DNA of 6,014 nucleotides, taken from the NCBI GenBank assembly GCA_964486145.1, contig CAZAMT010000259.1:1-6014 (forward strand), in the 5' to 3' direction. Numbering within the stretch: position 1 is the stretch's first letter; each line of letters begins with the position of its first letter. Positions 1 to 6,007 of the stretch are shown here, piece by piece. This DNA is from CAZAMT01 sp964486145 (GTDB lineage Bacteria; Bacteroidota; Bacteroidia; Bacteroidales; JAAAOM01). The notes under the pieces are model-generated. The model did not search any database. It saw only the letters and a list, made by a program, of their open reading frames with translations, and was not told the DNA's origin. The position numbers and the translations under genes are program-made.

Positions 1-28
1 TTGAACCTGGAGAGTTATTTGGGCTTAG

Positions 29-2428
29 TTACTCATACCGCAACGCATCCACCGGATTGCGGTTTGCTGCCCGAAAACTTTGCCAGCTCACGGCGAGCAA
101 TGCAATTGCCATTGCAATGCTTCCGGACAGGAAAAAAATCCAAATGTGCATCGGAGTTTTGTATGCAAAGTTTTCCAGCCATTTTCTAATGGCAAACCAG
201 GTAATCGGACACGCTACCACAAATGCAATAATTATCCATTGGGCAAAGTTACCATTCAGCATTACCAGAATTTCTCTCACTTTAGCTCCGTTAACTTTAC
301 GAATGCCGATTTCCTTGATTCTACGTTCTGAAAACAAAACACTTAATGCAACAATACCCAATAGAGAGAGAAACAAGGCCAATCCGGCAAAAATCCCCAT
401 GATGCTCATGAGCTTTTTTTCTTCTCCGTAGGCTGCTTCAAACTGGTCTGTAATCCATTTTGATTCGAAAGGAATCTCCGGGAAAAGTTGATTCCATTGG
501 GATTTGAAGAAGTTGATTGTTTCCGGTTTTTGTTCAGGATTTACCCGGAATGTAATAAACCCCGGATAATTGTTTTTTGCTCCAAACCTGTAAATCATGG
601 GTTCGATGGGATGTTGAAGGGAGCTAATGTGTATGTCGTTAATTACACCAATTACAGGCACCCGGTTGTTTTTATCATGAAAACCTATGTATTTGTTCTC
701 AATATCTTTCCAGCCGAATTTCTTGAATGCTGCTTCATTGATGATGAGTGTATTGTCGTCGGATGCGATTTCACCGGAGAAAAAACGTCCCATGGTCATT
801 TCCCGTTTAAAAACATCCACAAAATTTTCATCCACCGCTGCTGAAGTAAGTTCTAAACCTATATCATGGAAATTACCTTCCGGGTAAACTTTGAAATTAT
901 TCCAGTATCCAAATCCCGGAACAAATTCGGTTACCGAGGCTTTACTAAATTGGTACCGGGCCTGGTAGGGTTTCACTTTCTCAATAAATAAATCGGTGTT
1001 CTTCAACTGCTCGGCTTTGTTTTGACCAGTAGCCCTCGCTGAAAGAATCAACAGGTTTTCCTTGTCAAATCCCAACTCATGATTTTGCATGTAATTCACC
1101 TGTTTAAACATGAACATTAACCCGGTTCCCAGGGCAATGGTTATCACAAATTGCAATACTACCACGCTTTTTTGAAAGGTACTGTTCCCCCGGCTGTTTA
1201 AGCCTTTGGTGCGGAATACCTGCATAGGAGAAGGTCTGGACAAGTACAAAGCCGGATACAATCCGGACAGTATAATGGCCAGTAATCCGAATAAAATCAA
1301 CCCACTCCAGAGCATGGGATCAGTAAAAGACAGGGTAATATCTTTATCAATAAGTTGATTAAAATAAGGAAAAAGTGTCTTGATAAGCAACATGGAAAGC
1401 ACCAGGCCAATGAATACAAGCATTCCCATTTCAAATAAAAAAGAACGAATCAGAAAACGGGTATTTGCCCCGATAACTTTTTTAATACCGGTTTCAACAT
1501 GACGTTTGGTGGCCATAGCAATGGAAATATTAATAAAATTGATACAGGCAATTATTAAAATGGCGATAGCAATACTTCCCAAAATCCACATGTAAAGCAG
1601 GGATACAGCAGGTTTTAGATCTCCAAGAATAACAGGATTCAGGTGACTGTTTTTGAAAGGCATTACAAGATGTTCATGTCTGTTCAACAAGTAATCAGGA
1701 TAATATTTTTGCTGCATATTCAGAAGCATATCTTCAAAGTTGGCTGGAACCTGCTGATTTACAAATGTTACGAATGTAAAAAGTCCACCATTCCACCAGC
1801 GGTCATCCCAATTTGGTAACATTTTGTATCTGAACAGGTCGGATACCATAACGTCAAAAGAAAAAAGGGAATTGGAGGGCATATTTTTGCATATACCTCT
1901 GATTTCAAAGCTATTCCCATGAATTTCCATTGTTTTCCCTAAAGGATCTGCATTGCCAAAAACGCTTTCTGCAAATGATTGCGTAATAACTGCACCATTT
2001 GCATCGCGAAAAACCCGATCAGAGTCTCCCATGATAAGAGGGAAATTGAACATTGTAAAAAACTCTTTCTCTGTCATTGCCAGAGATACCTGGGGATACC
2101 TTGCTTCTGCGACCAAAATGTCGCTTGTTAGATTTGAGATACCCACGGCATGCTCAACCTCCGGAAAATCGCGGTTCAACGTTACAGATAGCGGTTGTGG
2201 CGCTGCTGCATAGATAACTCCATCCTGCTTTTGTTTTTCAACAATGCGGTAAATGTTACCGGCTTGGGGATTATGATTATCGAATGAAGTTTCATATCGC
2301 ACATACAGGAGGATAAAAATACTGGCTGTTATGCCGATGGTTAATCCAGCAATATTTATTATGGAGAAACTCTTTCGTTTGAAGAGATTACGGAAGCTGA
2401 GCTTGATAAAATAAGAAATTGAGGTCAT
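29..2428 (-). CDS. FtsX/MacB-like ABC transporter permease (8-TM, second paralogue)
   Basis: This 799-residue inner-membrane permease shares its architecture with the permease gene upstream. Predicted layout: TM1 (~22-43) after a basic N-terminus (RNLFKRKSFS), periplasmic MacB_PCD-like domain (~44-275), TM2-TM4 (~276-304, 330-352, 372-394), TM5 (~421-443), second periplasmic domain (~444-675), and TM6-TM8 (~676-698, 728-748, 762-782). Both FtsX repeats keep their signatures: VETGIKKVIGAN (311-322) with LSRPSPMQVFR (396-406), and KEIGIRKVNGAK (705-716) with NRNPVDALRYE at the end. The last 95 residues are about 67% identical to the other permease by my hand count, while the rest is far more divergent. 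An in-frame TAA directly precedes the ATG, so the start cannot lie further upstream. The 281 bp gap before it carries its own sigma-54-like promoter and palindromes, suggesting separate transcription under the same regulator. It has no ATPase of its own here, so it probably uses the one at 5071-5766. Substrate unknown. Confidence 0.94.
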   Translation of the reverse strand: MTSISYFIKLSFRNLFKRKSFSIINIAGLTIGITASIFILLYVRYETSFDNHNPQAGNIYRIVEKQKQDGVIYAAAPQPLSVTLNRDFPEVEHAVGISNLTSDILVAEARYPQVSLAMTEKEFFTMFNFPLIMGDSDRVFRDANGAVITQSFAESVFGNADPLGKTMEIHGNSFEIRGICKNMPSNSLFSFDVMVSDLFRYKMLPNWDDRWWNGGLFTFVTFVNQQVPANFEDMLLNMQQKYYPDYLLNRHEHLVMPFKNSHLNPVILGDLKPAVSLLYMWILGSIAIAILIIACINFINISIAMATKRHVETGIKKVIGANTRFLIRSFLFEMGMLVFIGLVLSMLLIKTLFPYFNQLIDKDITLSFTDPMLWSGLILFGLLAIILSGLYPALYLSRPSPMQVFRTKGLNSRGNSTFQKSVVVLQFVITIALGTGLMFMFKQVNYMQNHELGFDKENLLILSARATGQNKAEQLKNTDLFIEKVKPYQARYQFSKASVTEFVPGFGYWNNFKVYPEGNFHDIGLELTSAAVDENFVDVFKREMTMGRFFSGEIASDDNTLIINEAAFKKFGWKDIENKYIGFHDKNNRVPVIGVINDIHISSLQHPIEPMIYRFGAKNNYPGFITFRVNPEQKPETINFFKSQWNQLFPEIPFESKWITDQFEAAYGEEKKLMSIMGIFAGLALFLSLLGIVALSVLFSERRIKEIGIRKVNGAKVREILVMLNGNFAQWIIIAFVVACPITWFAIRKWLENFAYKTPMHIWIFFLSGSIAMAIALLAVSWQSFRAANRNPVDALRYE

Positions 2429-2454
2429 TTATTTAATGGTTTTAATGGATATAA

Positions 2455-2470
2455 GCCAATCCCAATGCCA
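2455..2470 (-). promoter_or_regulatory. Sigma-54-like -24/-12 promoter of the second permease gene
   Basis: On the minus strand the element reads TGGCATTGGGATTGGC. The -24 box TGGCA is perfect and TTG falls at the correct -12 spacing, with G instead of the usual C next. The inferred start is near 2445, giving a short leader of about 17 nt before the ATG at 2428. It has the same TGGYAT-N5-TTG layout as the element at 5839-5854. A caution is that it lies inside a tandem hexamer repeat, which alone creates TTGG at 12-bp intervals. Confidence 0.5.
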
Positions 2471-2472
2471 AT
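2455..2472. repeat. Tandem hexamer repeat, three units of GCCAAT/CCCAAT
   Basis: Three consecutive 6-bp units, GCCAAT, CCCAAT and GCCAAT, span 18 bp upstream of the second permease; the middle unit differs by one base. On the minus strand they read ATTGGC, ATTGGG, ATTGGC and contain the predicted -24/-12 element. The repeat itself is directly visible. Whether it has a role or is a coincidence of the promoter sequence is unknown. Confidence 0.6.
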
Positions 2473-2524
2473 ATTTTTAAAGTGTTCATATTTAGCGAAT
2501 TAAAATGCTTGCCTAAAACGGAAT

Positions 2525-2541
2525 TGTCAAAATATTTGACA
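2525..2541. promoter_or_regulatory. Palindromic activator site, proximal copy (second permease promoter)
   Basis: The sequence TGTCAAAATATTTGACA is a perfect 7-3-7 palindrome, the best copy in the window. It lies 54 bp upstream of the -24 element at 2455-2470, exactly the distance seen at the ATPase promoter. Its symmetry indicates a dimeric DNA-binding protein. Its position about 88 bp upstream of the inferred start suits a sigma-54 activator better than a repressor or an activator binding next to the -35 region. Confidence 0.65.
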
Positions 2542-2546
2542 TATCA

Positions 2547-2563
2547 TGTCCATTTTTTATACA
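2547..2563. promoter_or_regulatory. Palindromic activator site, distal weaker copy (second permease promoter)
   Basis: The sequence TGTCCATTTTTTATACA retains TGT-N11-ACA and 11 of 17 positions of the strong site. It starts 22 bp from the start of the proximal copy, the same offset found between 5909 and 5931. This repeated geometry is the main reason for listing it. By sequence alone it would not stand out. Confidence 0.42.
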
Positions 2564-2574
2564 ATGTATGATCT

Positions 2575-2600
2575 TAAAATTTTAGCCATCACGGCTCAAA
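2575..2600 (-). terminator. Possible weak terminator after the first permease gene
   Basis: On the minus strand an AGCC/GGCT stem with a 5-nt loop is extended by three A-T pairs past a one-base bulge. It is followed by ATTTTA, a run of only four T. It lies about 110 bp past the permease stop and just before the palindromes of the next promoter, a sensible place to end the first transcript. The stem is short and the T-tract poor, so this is tentative and readthrough is likely even if it is real. Confidence 0.25.
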
Positions 2601-2709
2601 GGCCAAAAGTATTCACCATTTCAAATATATGAATAAAGCCGGGAGAACCTTGGTGACATATTGATTTAGTGGCAAACAGATTAGCTATCCTAACTTTTCA
2701 AAGAAAACT

Positions 2710-5007
2710 CTATTCATAACGCAACGCCTCCACCGGGTTTCTTCTTGCCGCCCGCCAGCTTTGCCAGCTTACAGTTAGCAGGGCAATAAACAATGCAACA
2801 ATACCCGACAGTGCAAAAATCCACCAGCTTAATTCAGTTTTGTAGGCAAAATCTTCAAGCCATTTGTTCATAGCAAAATAAGCGATAGGACAGGCAGTTG
2901 CGAAAGCGATAGCTACCCATTTGATAAAATCTTTATTAAGCATCGAAATTATTTCCTTAATTTTTGCCCCATTTACTTTGCGAATTCCCACTTCTTTGGT
3001 TCGTTTTCGGCTGGTGTAAAACGATACTGCAAACAAACCAATCATTGATAAAAACACGCTGATTGAGCAGCACGCCCCAATCAGTTTTGCATAGTTTTTA
3101 TTATCACGGTGCATCCATTCATAACGTTCACCTACCGACTCAATATTTACGGGATAATCAGCAATTAATTTGTTCCAAACTTTCGTAATATCCTCTCTCG
3201 TTTTGGTCATGTTGCCAGGTGAAGACTCCACCATAAGATGATTGCCATCGTTCCCATAAGCAATATATGCCGGCTCTACAAATTCTTTTAAACTGCCGTA
3301 ATGGAAATCTCTCACAATCCCTGTAACTATGAGATCCTCATTACCCGGAAGGCTGTTCCCGATTAATTCGCGATCCACAAAAAGTTTAGCCAGCGATTCA
3401 TTTATAAGGCATTTGTTTTTGTCAGAAGCTTCATTGCCCGAAAAACCATCACCCTTGATGATGTTTATACCCAGGGTTTTAACGTAGTTTTCATCTCCTA
3501 CAAAAACTGATGGTGTATACTGCTTATCTTTCCCATTGTCCTTGTAATGAAGCAGTACCAGAAAATGTTCCAGCACCGGTGAGGCATTGGCTACGGAAAT
3601 TGAATTCACCGAAGGCAATTTTTCGAGTTCAGCCTTAAATACCGCTGTTTTGGGGAAGTATTGCCGTGGAATTTTCACTTCCAGTACCTGTTTGTTTATT
3701 CCTATATGCTTTTTGGTGATGTAATTAATTTGTTTGATAATAATTAGTGAGGCTGAAATTAAAATAATGGAAATAACAAGCTGGCTGACGTTTAAAGCCG
3801 GGATGTGCATCTGTGAAAAATTTGCTGGTTTCAATCCGGCATCAAGTTCTTTAAATCTGATACGGCAATAAACAAAAAGGAATGTTACCAAAAGAATGAA
3901 CGCGGGGATGCCCAGCAGGATACCCAGGAATTTCGATTGAAATACAGTAAAATATGAAATATAACTTCCGATAAGGGTATTAAAAAAAGGAACGAACAGC
4001 CACATAAGAAAAAAGCTGGAGATAAATGCAATACCAACCAGTAGCATGCATTCCAACATAAAATCAGTTATCAACGCAGCTTTAGAACTGCCATTAATGC
4101 GCCTGATTGAGTATTCAAAAGCTTTTCCAAGCAATCGGTTATTCAATAATCCCAGGTAATTAAAAATGGCTACGCCCACAATCAGCAATGCAATTACAAA
4201 GGCAATTTTTAGATCGCTTTTATCACGACTGGCTTCTATGGTCTGTTTTCTTGAAGTGTCAAAGTAAGTATCGTTAAGCTTTTTCAGGTAATGAGTTCCG
4301 CGTGTTCCATCATGCACAATCGGGATAGATTCTTTATTATCCGCAAATTTTTTCTCTAGTTTATCTACATCTGTATTTGGCGTCAGGCAAAGGTAGCATC
4401 GTGAATCCTCATCATCAATTTTGCGCACCATATCGAAAATAATCTGCGTATTTTCAACTGGTTTCCTAAAAACACCCTTCACCAGCATCGTATCATTTCT
4501 ATCCCTGTTGGCAAGAATTATCAATTGTCCAAGAGGACTAAAATCTCCAAAATATTTTGCAGCCAATTCTTCTGAAATTACGATATCATTTCCGGTTTCC
4601 AGAAGCAATTCCGGATTGCCGGCTTTAATTTCATAGGAAAAAAAGCCAAAGAAATTTGGGGAAGCGCCAATCACTTTTGGTTTATCAAAATATTTCTGTT
4701 GATTGACAATCACTTTTGCCGGATTCTTATTCGAAATGCGGCACAAATCTTCAACCTCTGCAAAGTTATCCTTCATGTATTCCGCTGATCCAAAACGGGT
4801 ATAATACATTTTGTCACCCTCAGAAAATGGGTCATCGGCCAGGAGGGAATAGATGCGTTTCTTATTTTCATGGAACCCGTCGGTATTTAGTTCCCATGTA
4901 ATAAATGTTGCGATTAGGTTGACACATGCCAATCCAATGGCCAGACTTATGATGATAATTGACGAATTTAGATTTGATGAAAATAAGATACGGGGTATTT
5001 TATTCAT
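2710..5007 (-). CDS. FtsX/MacB-like ABC transporter permease (8-TM, first paralogue)
   Basis: This 765-residue inner-membrane permease is the likely partner of the ATPase encoded 63 bp upstream. Predicted layout: TM1 (~15-38), a large periplasmic MacB_PCD-like domain (~39-266), TM2-TM4 (~267-290, 316-340, 359-381), TM5 (~407-427), a second periplasmic domain (~428-640), and TM6-TM8 (~641-664, 694-714, 727-747). That is two PCD+FtsX repeats in tandem. The second FtsX repeat is canonical, with KEVGIRKVNGAK at 671-682 and a RRNPVEALRYE end. The equivalent in the first repeat is degenerate (EYSIRRINGSS, 298-308). A CxxC pair (Cys204, Cys207) lies in the first periplasmic domain. An in-frame TAA directly precedes the ATG; AGAAGA about 12 nt upstream is at best a weak ribosome-binding site. 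The size is usual for Bacteroidota double-FtsX permeases. Such proteins usually work in efflux or in transmitting ATPase motion to the periplasm; the substrate cannot be read here. Confidence 0.93.
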   Translation of the reverse strand: MNKIPRILFSSNLNSSIIIISLAIGLACVNLIATFITWELNTDGFHENKKRIYSLLADDPFSEGDKMYYTRFGSAEYMKDNFAEVEDLCRISNKNPAKVIVNQQKYFDKPKVIGASPNFFGFFSYEIKAGNPELLLETGNDIVISEELAAKYFGDFSPLGQLIILANRDRNDTMLVKGVFRKPVENTQIIFDMVRKIDDEDSRCYLCLTPNTDVDKLEKKFADNKESIPIVHDGTRGTHYLKKLNDTYFDTSRKQTIEASRDKSDLKIAFVIALLIVGVAIFNYLGLLNNRLLGKAFEYSIRRINGSSKAALITDFMLECMLLVGIAFISSFFLMWLFVPFFNTLIGSYISYFTVFQSKFLGILLGIPAFILLVTFLFVYCRIRFKELDAGLKPANFSQMHIPALNVSQLVISIILISASLIIIKQINYITKKHIGINKQVLEVKIPRQYFPKTAVFKAELEKLPSVNSISVANASPVLEHFLVLLHYKDNGKDKQYTPSVFVGDENYVKTLGINIIKGDGFSGNEASDKNKCLINESLAKLFVDRELIGNSLPGNEDLIVTGIVRDFHYGSLKEFVEPAYIAYGNDGNHLMVESSPGNMTKTREDITKVWNKLIADYPVNIESVGERYEWMHRDNKNYAKLIGACCSISVFLSMIGLFAVSFYTSRKRTKEVGIRKVNGAKIKEIISMLNKDFIKWVAIAFATACPIAYFAMNKWLEDFAYKTELSWWIFALSGIVALFIALLTVSWQSWRAARRNPVEALRYE

Positions 5008-5070
5008 TTACATAATTCTTCTAAAAACATTATTTATATAAAAGCGGATCATATACCTGCAGCCTAATTA

Positions 5071-5766
5071 TCAAATCAACGTCTCCGTCACTGACCGGAT
5101 ATTTTCTGTAATAATCTGTCCGTCAAATAAATTCACAATTCGTGATGCGAATTCGGAGTCGTGCTTGCTGTGGGTTACCATTACGATCGTTGTACCTTCT
5201 TCATTTAGTTCTTTCAGCAGGTTCATTACTTCAAGCCCGTGTTTGGAGTCGAGGTTCCCGGTAGGTTCATCGGCAAGGATGAGTTTGGGGCCCATTACCA
5301 CCGCCCGGCAAATGGCCACCCGTTGCTGCTGACCGCCTGATAACTGTTGCGGGAAATGATTTTTACGGTGACCAATTTTCATGCGTTCCAGGATGTCCAT
5401 CACCTTTCGTTTCCGTTGTCGGGCGCTGTACTTCAGGTAAATCAAAGGCAATTCAACATTTTCGTAAACATTAAGCTCATCAATGAGGTTAAAACTCTGG
5501 AATACAAAGCCAATATTGCCTTTACGGAGATCCGTTCGCTTGTTTTCACGGTACTTGGATACCTCAACACCGTTAAAGAAATACTCGCCTTTGGTTGGAT
5601 TGTCAAGCAGGCCCAAAATGTTCAGCAGCGTAGATTTACCGCAACCTGAAGGGCCCATAATGGCCACAAAGTGCCCCGGTTGTACCTCGAAACTGATGTT
5701 ATTTAGTGCGGTGGTTTCAATTTCGTCTGTCCGGAAAATTTTGCTTAGGTTAACTGTCTTTATCAT
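5071..5766 (-). CDS. ABC transporter ATP-binding protein, LolD/MacB family
   Basis: This is a 231-residue nucleotide-binding subunit that would hydrolyse ATP at the cytoplasmic face of the inner membrane to drive an FtsX/MacB-type permease. Every ABC motif is intact: Walker A GPSGCGKST (38-46), Q-loop Gln90, signature LSGGQQQR (142-149), Walker B LILADEP (162-168) with catalytic Glu167, D-loop NLD (171-173) and H-loop His199. The 'GLLD.PT.GEY.F.G' stretch after Walker A and 'TTIVMVTHS' near the end are typical of the LolD/MacB/FtsE group, and the length matches stand-alone LolD-type subunits. The start is fixed by an in-frame TAA immediately before the ATG. It is the first gene of the unit, 63 bp ahead of the first permease, and a sigma-54-like promoter with tandem palindromes lies upstream. 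Family assignment is firm. The substrate is unknown, and LolD, MacB or a Bacteroidota-specific exporter cannot be told apart from this subunit alone. Confidence 0.96.
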   Translation of the reverse strand: MIKTVNLSKIFRTDEIETTALNNISFEVQPGHFVAIMGPSGCGKSTLLNILGLLDNPTKGEYFFNGVEVSKYRENKRTDLRKGNIGFVFQSFNLIDELNVYENVELPLIYLKYSARQRKRKVMDILERMKIGHRKNHFPQQLSGGQQQRVAICRAVVMGPKLILADEPTGNLDSKHGLEVMNLLKELNEEGTTIVMVTHSKHDSEFASRIVNLFDGQIITENIRSVTETLI

Positions 5767-5838
5767 TTAATTCATTTTTAATATCCTACAAGTTATAAAA
5801 TTGTAACCGGAGTTGTGAATTGCAATTTATTATATATA

Positions 5839-5854
5839 ATCAATTGACATACCA
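5839..5854 (-). promoter_or_regulatory. Sigma-54-like -24/-12 promoter of the ATPase-permease unit
   Basis: Read on the minus strand the element is TGGTATGTCAATTGAT. It fits TGGCACG-N4-TTGCW in spacing and in the core TGG...TTG, with mismatches at two positions of the -24 box and at the -12 C. Transcription would begin near 5829, giving a leader of about 60 nt before the ATG at 5766. Taken alone the match is mediocre. It gains weight because a similar element sits at the same distance from the same palindrome in front of the second permease. Confidence 0.5.
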
Positions 5855-5908
5855 CGAATGATAACATTTTCATTTTTAGGCTTTTACAATTTTATTGGAA
5901 TGTTCAAA

Positions 5909-5925
5909 TGTCAAAATATTTTACA
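5909..5925. promoter_or_regulatory. Palindromic activator site, proximal copy (ATPase promoter)
   Basis: The sequence is TGTCAAAATATTTTACA, an imperfect 7-3-7 palindrome with one mismatched pair. It lies 54 bp upstream of the -24 element, with its centre about 88 bp upstream of the inferred transcription start. This is a normal place for a sigma-54 enhancer-binding protein dimer. It matches the site at 2525-2541 at 16 of 17 positions. The regulator itself is not in the window. Confidence 0.62.
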
Positions 5926-5930
5926 GTTAA

Positions 5931-5947
5931 TGTAAAATAAATAGACA
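5931..5947. promoter_or_regulatory. Palindromic activator site, distal weaker copy (ATPase promoter)
   Basis: The sequence is TGTAAAATAAATAGACA, keeping the outer TGT-N11-ACA and 12 of 17 positions of the strong consensus. It begins 22 bp (about two helical turns) beyond the start of the proximal site, the spacing expected for two dimers on one DNA face. Its left arm TGTAAAA also pairs perfectly with TTTTACA of the proximal site across 5 bp. AT-rich DNA makes single weak sites cheap; the case rests on the identical spacing at the second promoter. Confidence 0.45.
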
Positions 5948-5988
5948 AAAGTTGAATCATTGAGGTTAATCCTGAATTTTATAGCCCG

Positions 5989-6007
5989 CCCCGAACTTGT
6001 TTCGGGG
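5989..6007. repeat. REP-like short palindrome (7-bp stem, 5-nt loop)
   Basis: CCCCGAA and TTCGGGG form a perfect 7-bp inverted repeat around CTTGT. It is GC-rich in otherwise very AT-rich intergenic DNA. From memory, CCGAACTTGTTTCGG-type palindromes recur in intergenic regions of many Bacteroidota genomes, so this may be one copy of a dispersed REP/MITE-like element. It lacks a good T-run on either strand, which argues against a simple intrinsic terminator. The element may extend past the window edge at 6014. Confidence 0.5.

Noticed and set aside
32..316. Recent gene conversion between the two permease 3' ends
   Set aside because: The proteins are similar, but the DNA of the two ends differs at many synonymous positions, so a recent exchange is unlikely.
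57..431. Open reading frame on the plus strand opposite the second permease
   Set aside because: It is wholly antisense to a strongly supported permease gene, its translation resembles no protein family I know, and it has no plausible own start context. The other plus-strand frames (1-189, 80-331, 488-844, 687-887, 1953-2213, 4421-4636, 4716-5041, 5347-5770) fail for the same reasons.
2525..2541. Crp/Fnr-type operator
   Set aside because: The palindrome superficially resembles TTGA-N6-TCAA-type sites, but its half-sites are TGTCAAA with a 3-bp spacer. It sits about 88 bp from the inferred start rather than near -41, and it is paired with a second site 22 bp away. A sigma-54 activator explains the layout better.
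2601..2709. Small gene or structured RNA in the gap after the first permease
   Set aside because: I found no frame with a credible protein and no extended stem structure. Short matches such as ACC-AA-GGT are too small to mean anything.
5008..5070. Independent promoter or terminator between the ATPase and first permease genes
   Set aside because: The 63-bp spacer is AT-rich, but I found no palindrome of the shared type, no -24/-12 pair and no convincing hairpin; co-transcription is simpler.
5820..5840. Housekeeping Bacteroidota promoter (TAnnTTTG -7 with a TTTG -33 element)
   Set aside because: I looked for this pair upstream of both transcription units and saw no well-spaced match. The TATATATAATA run is AT-rich but lacks the TTTG context.
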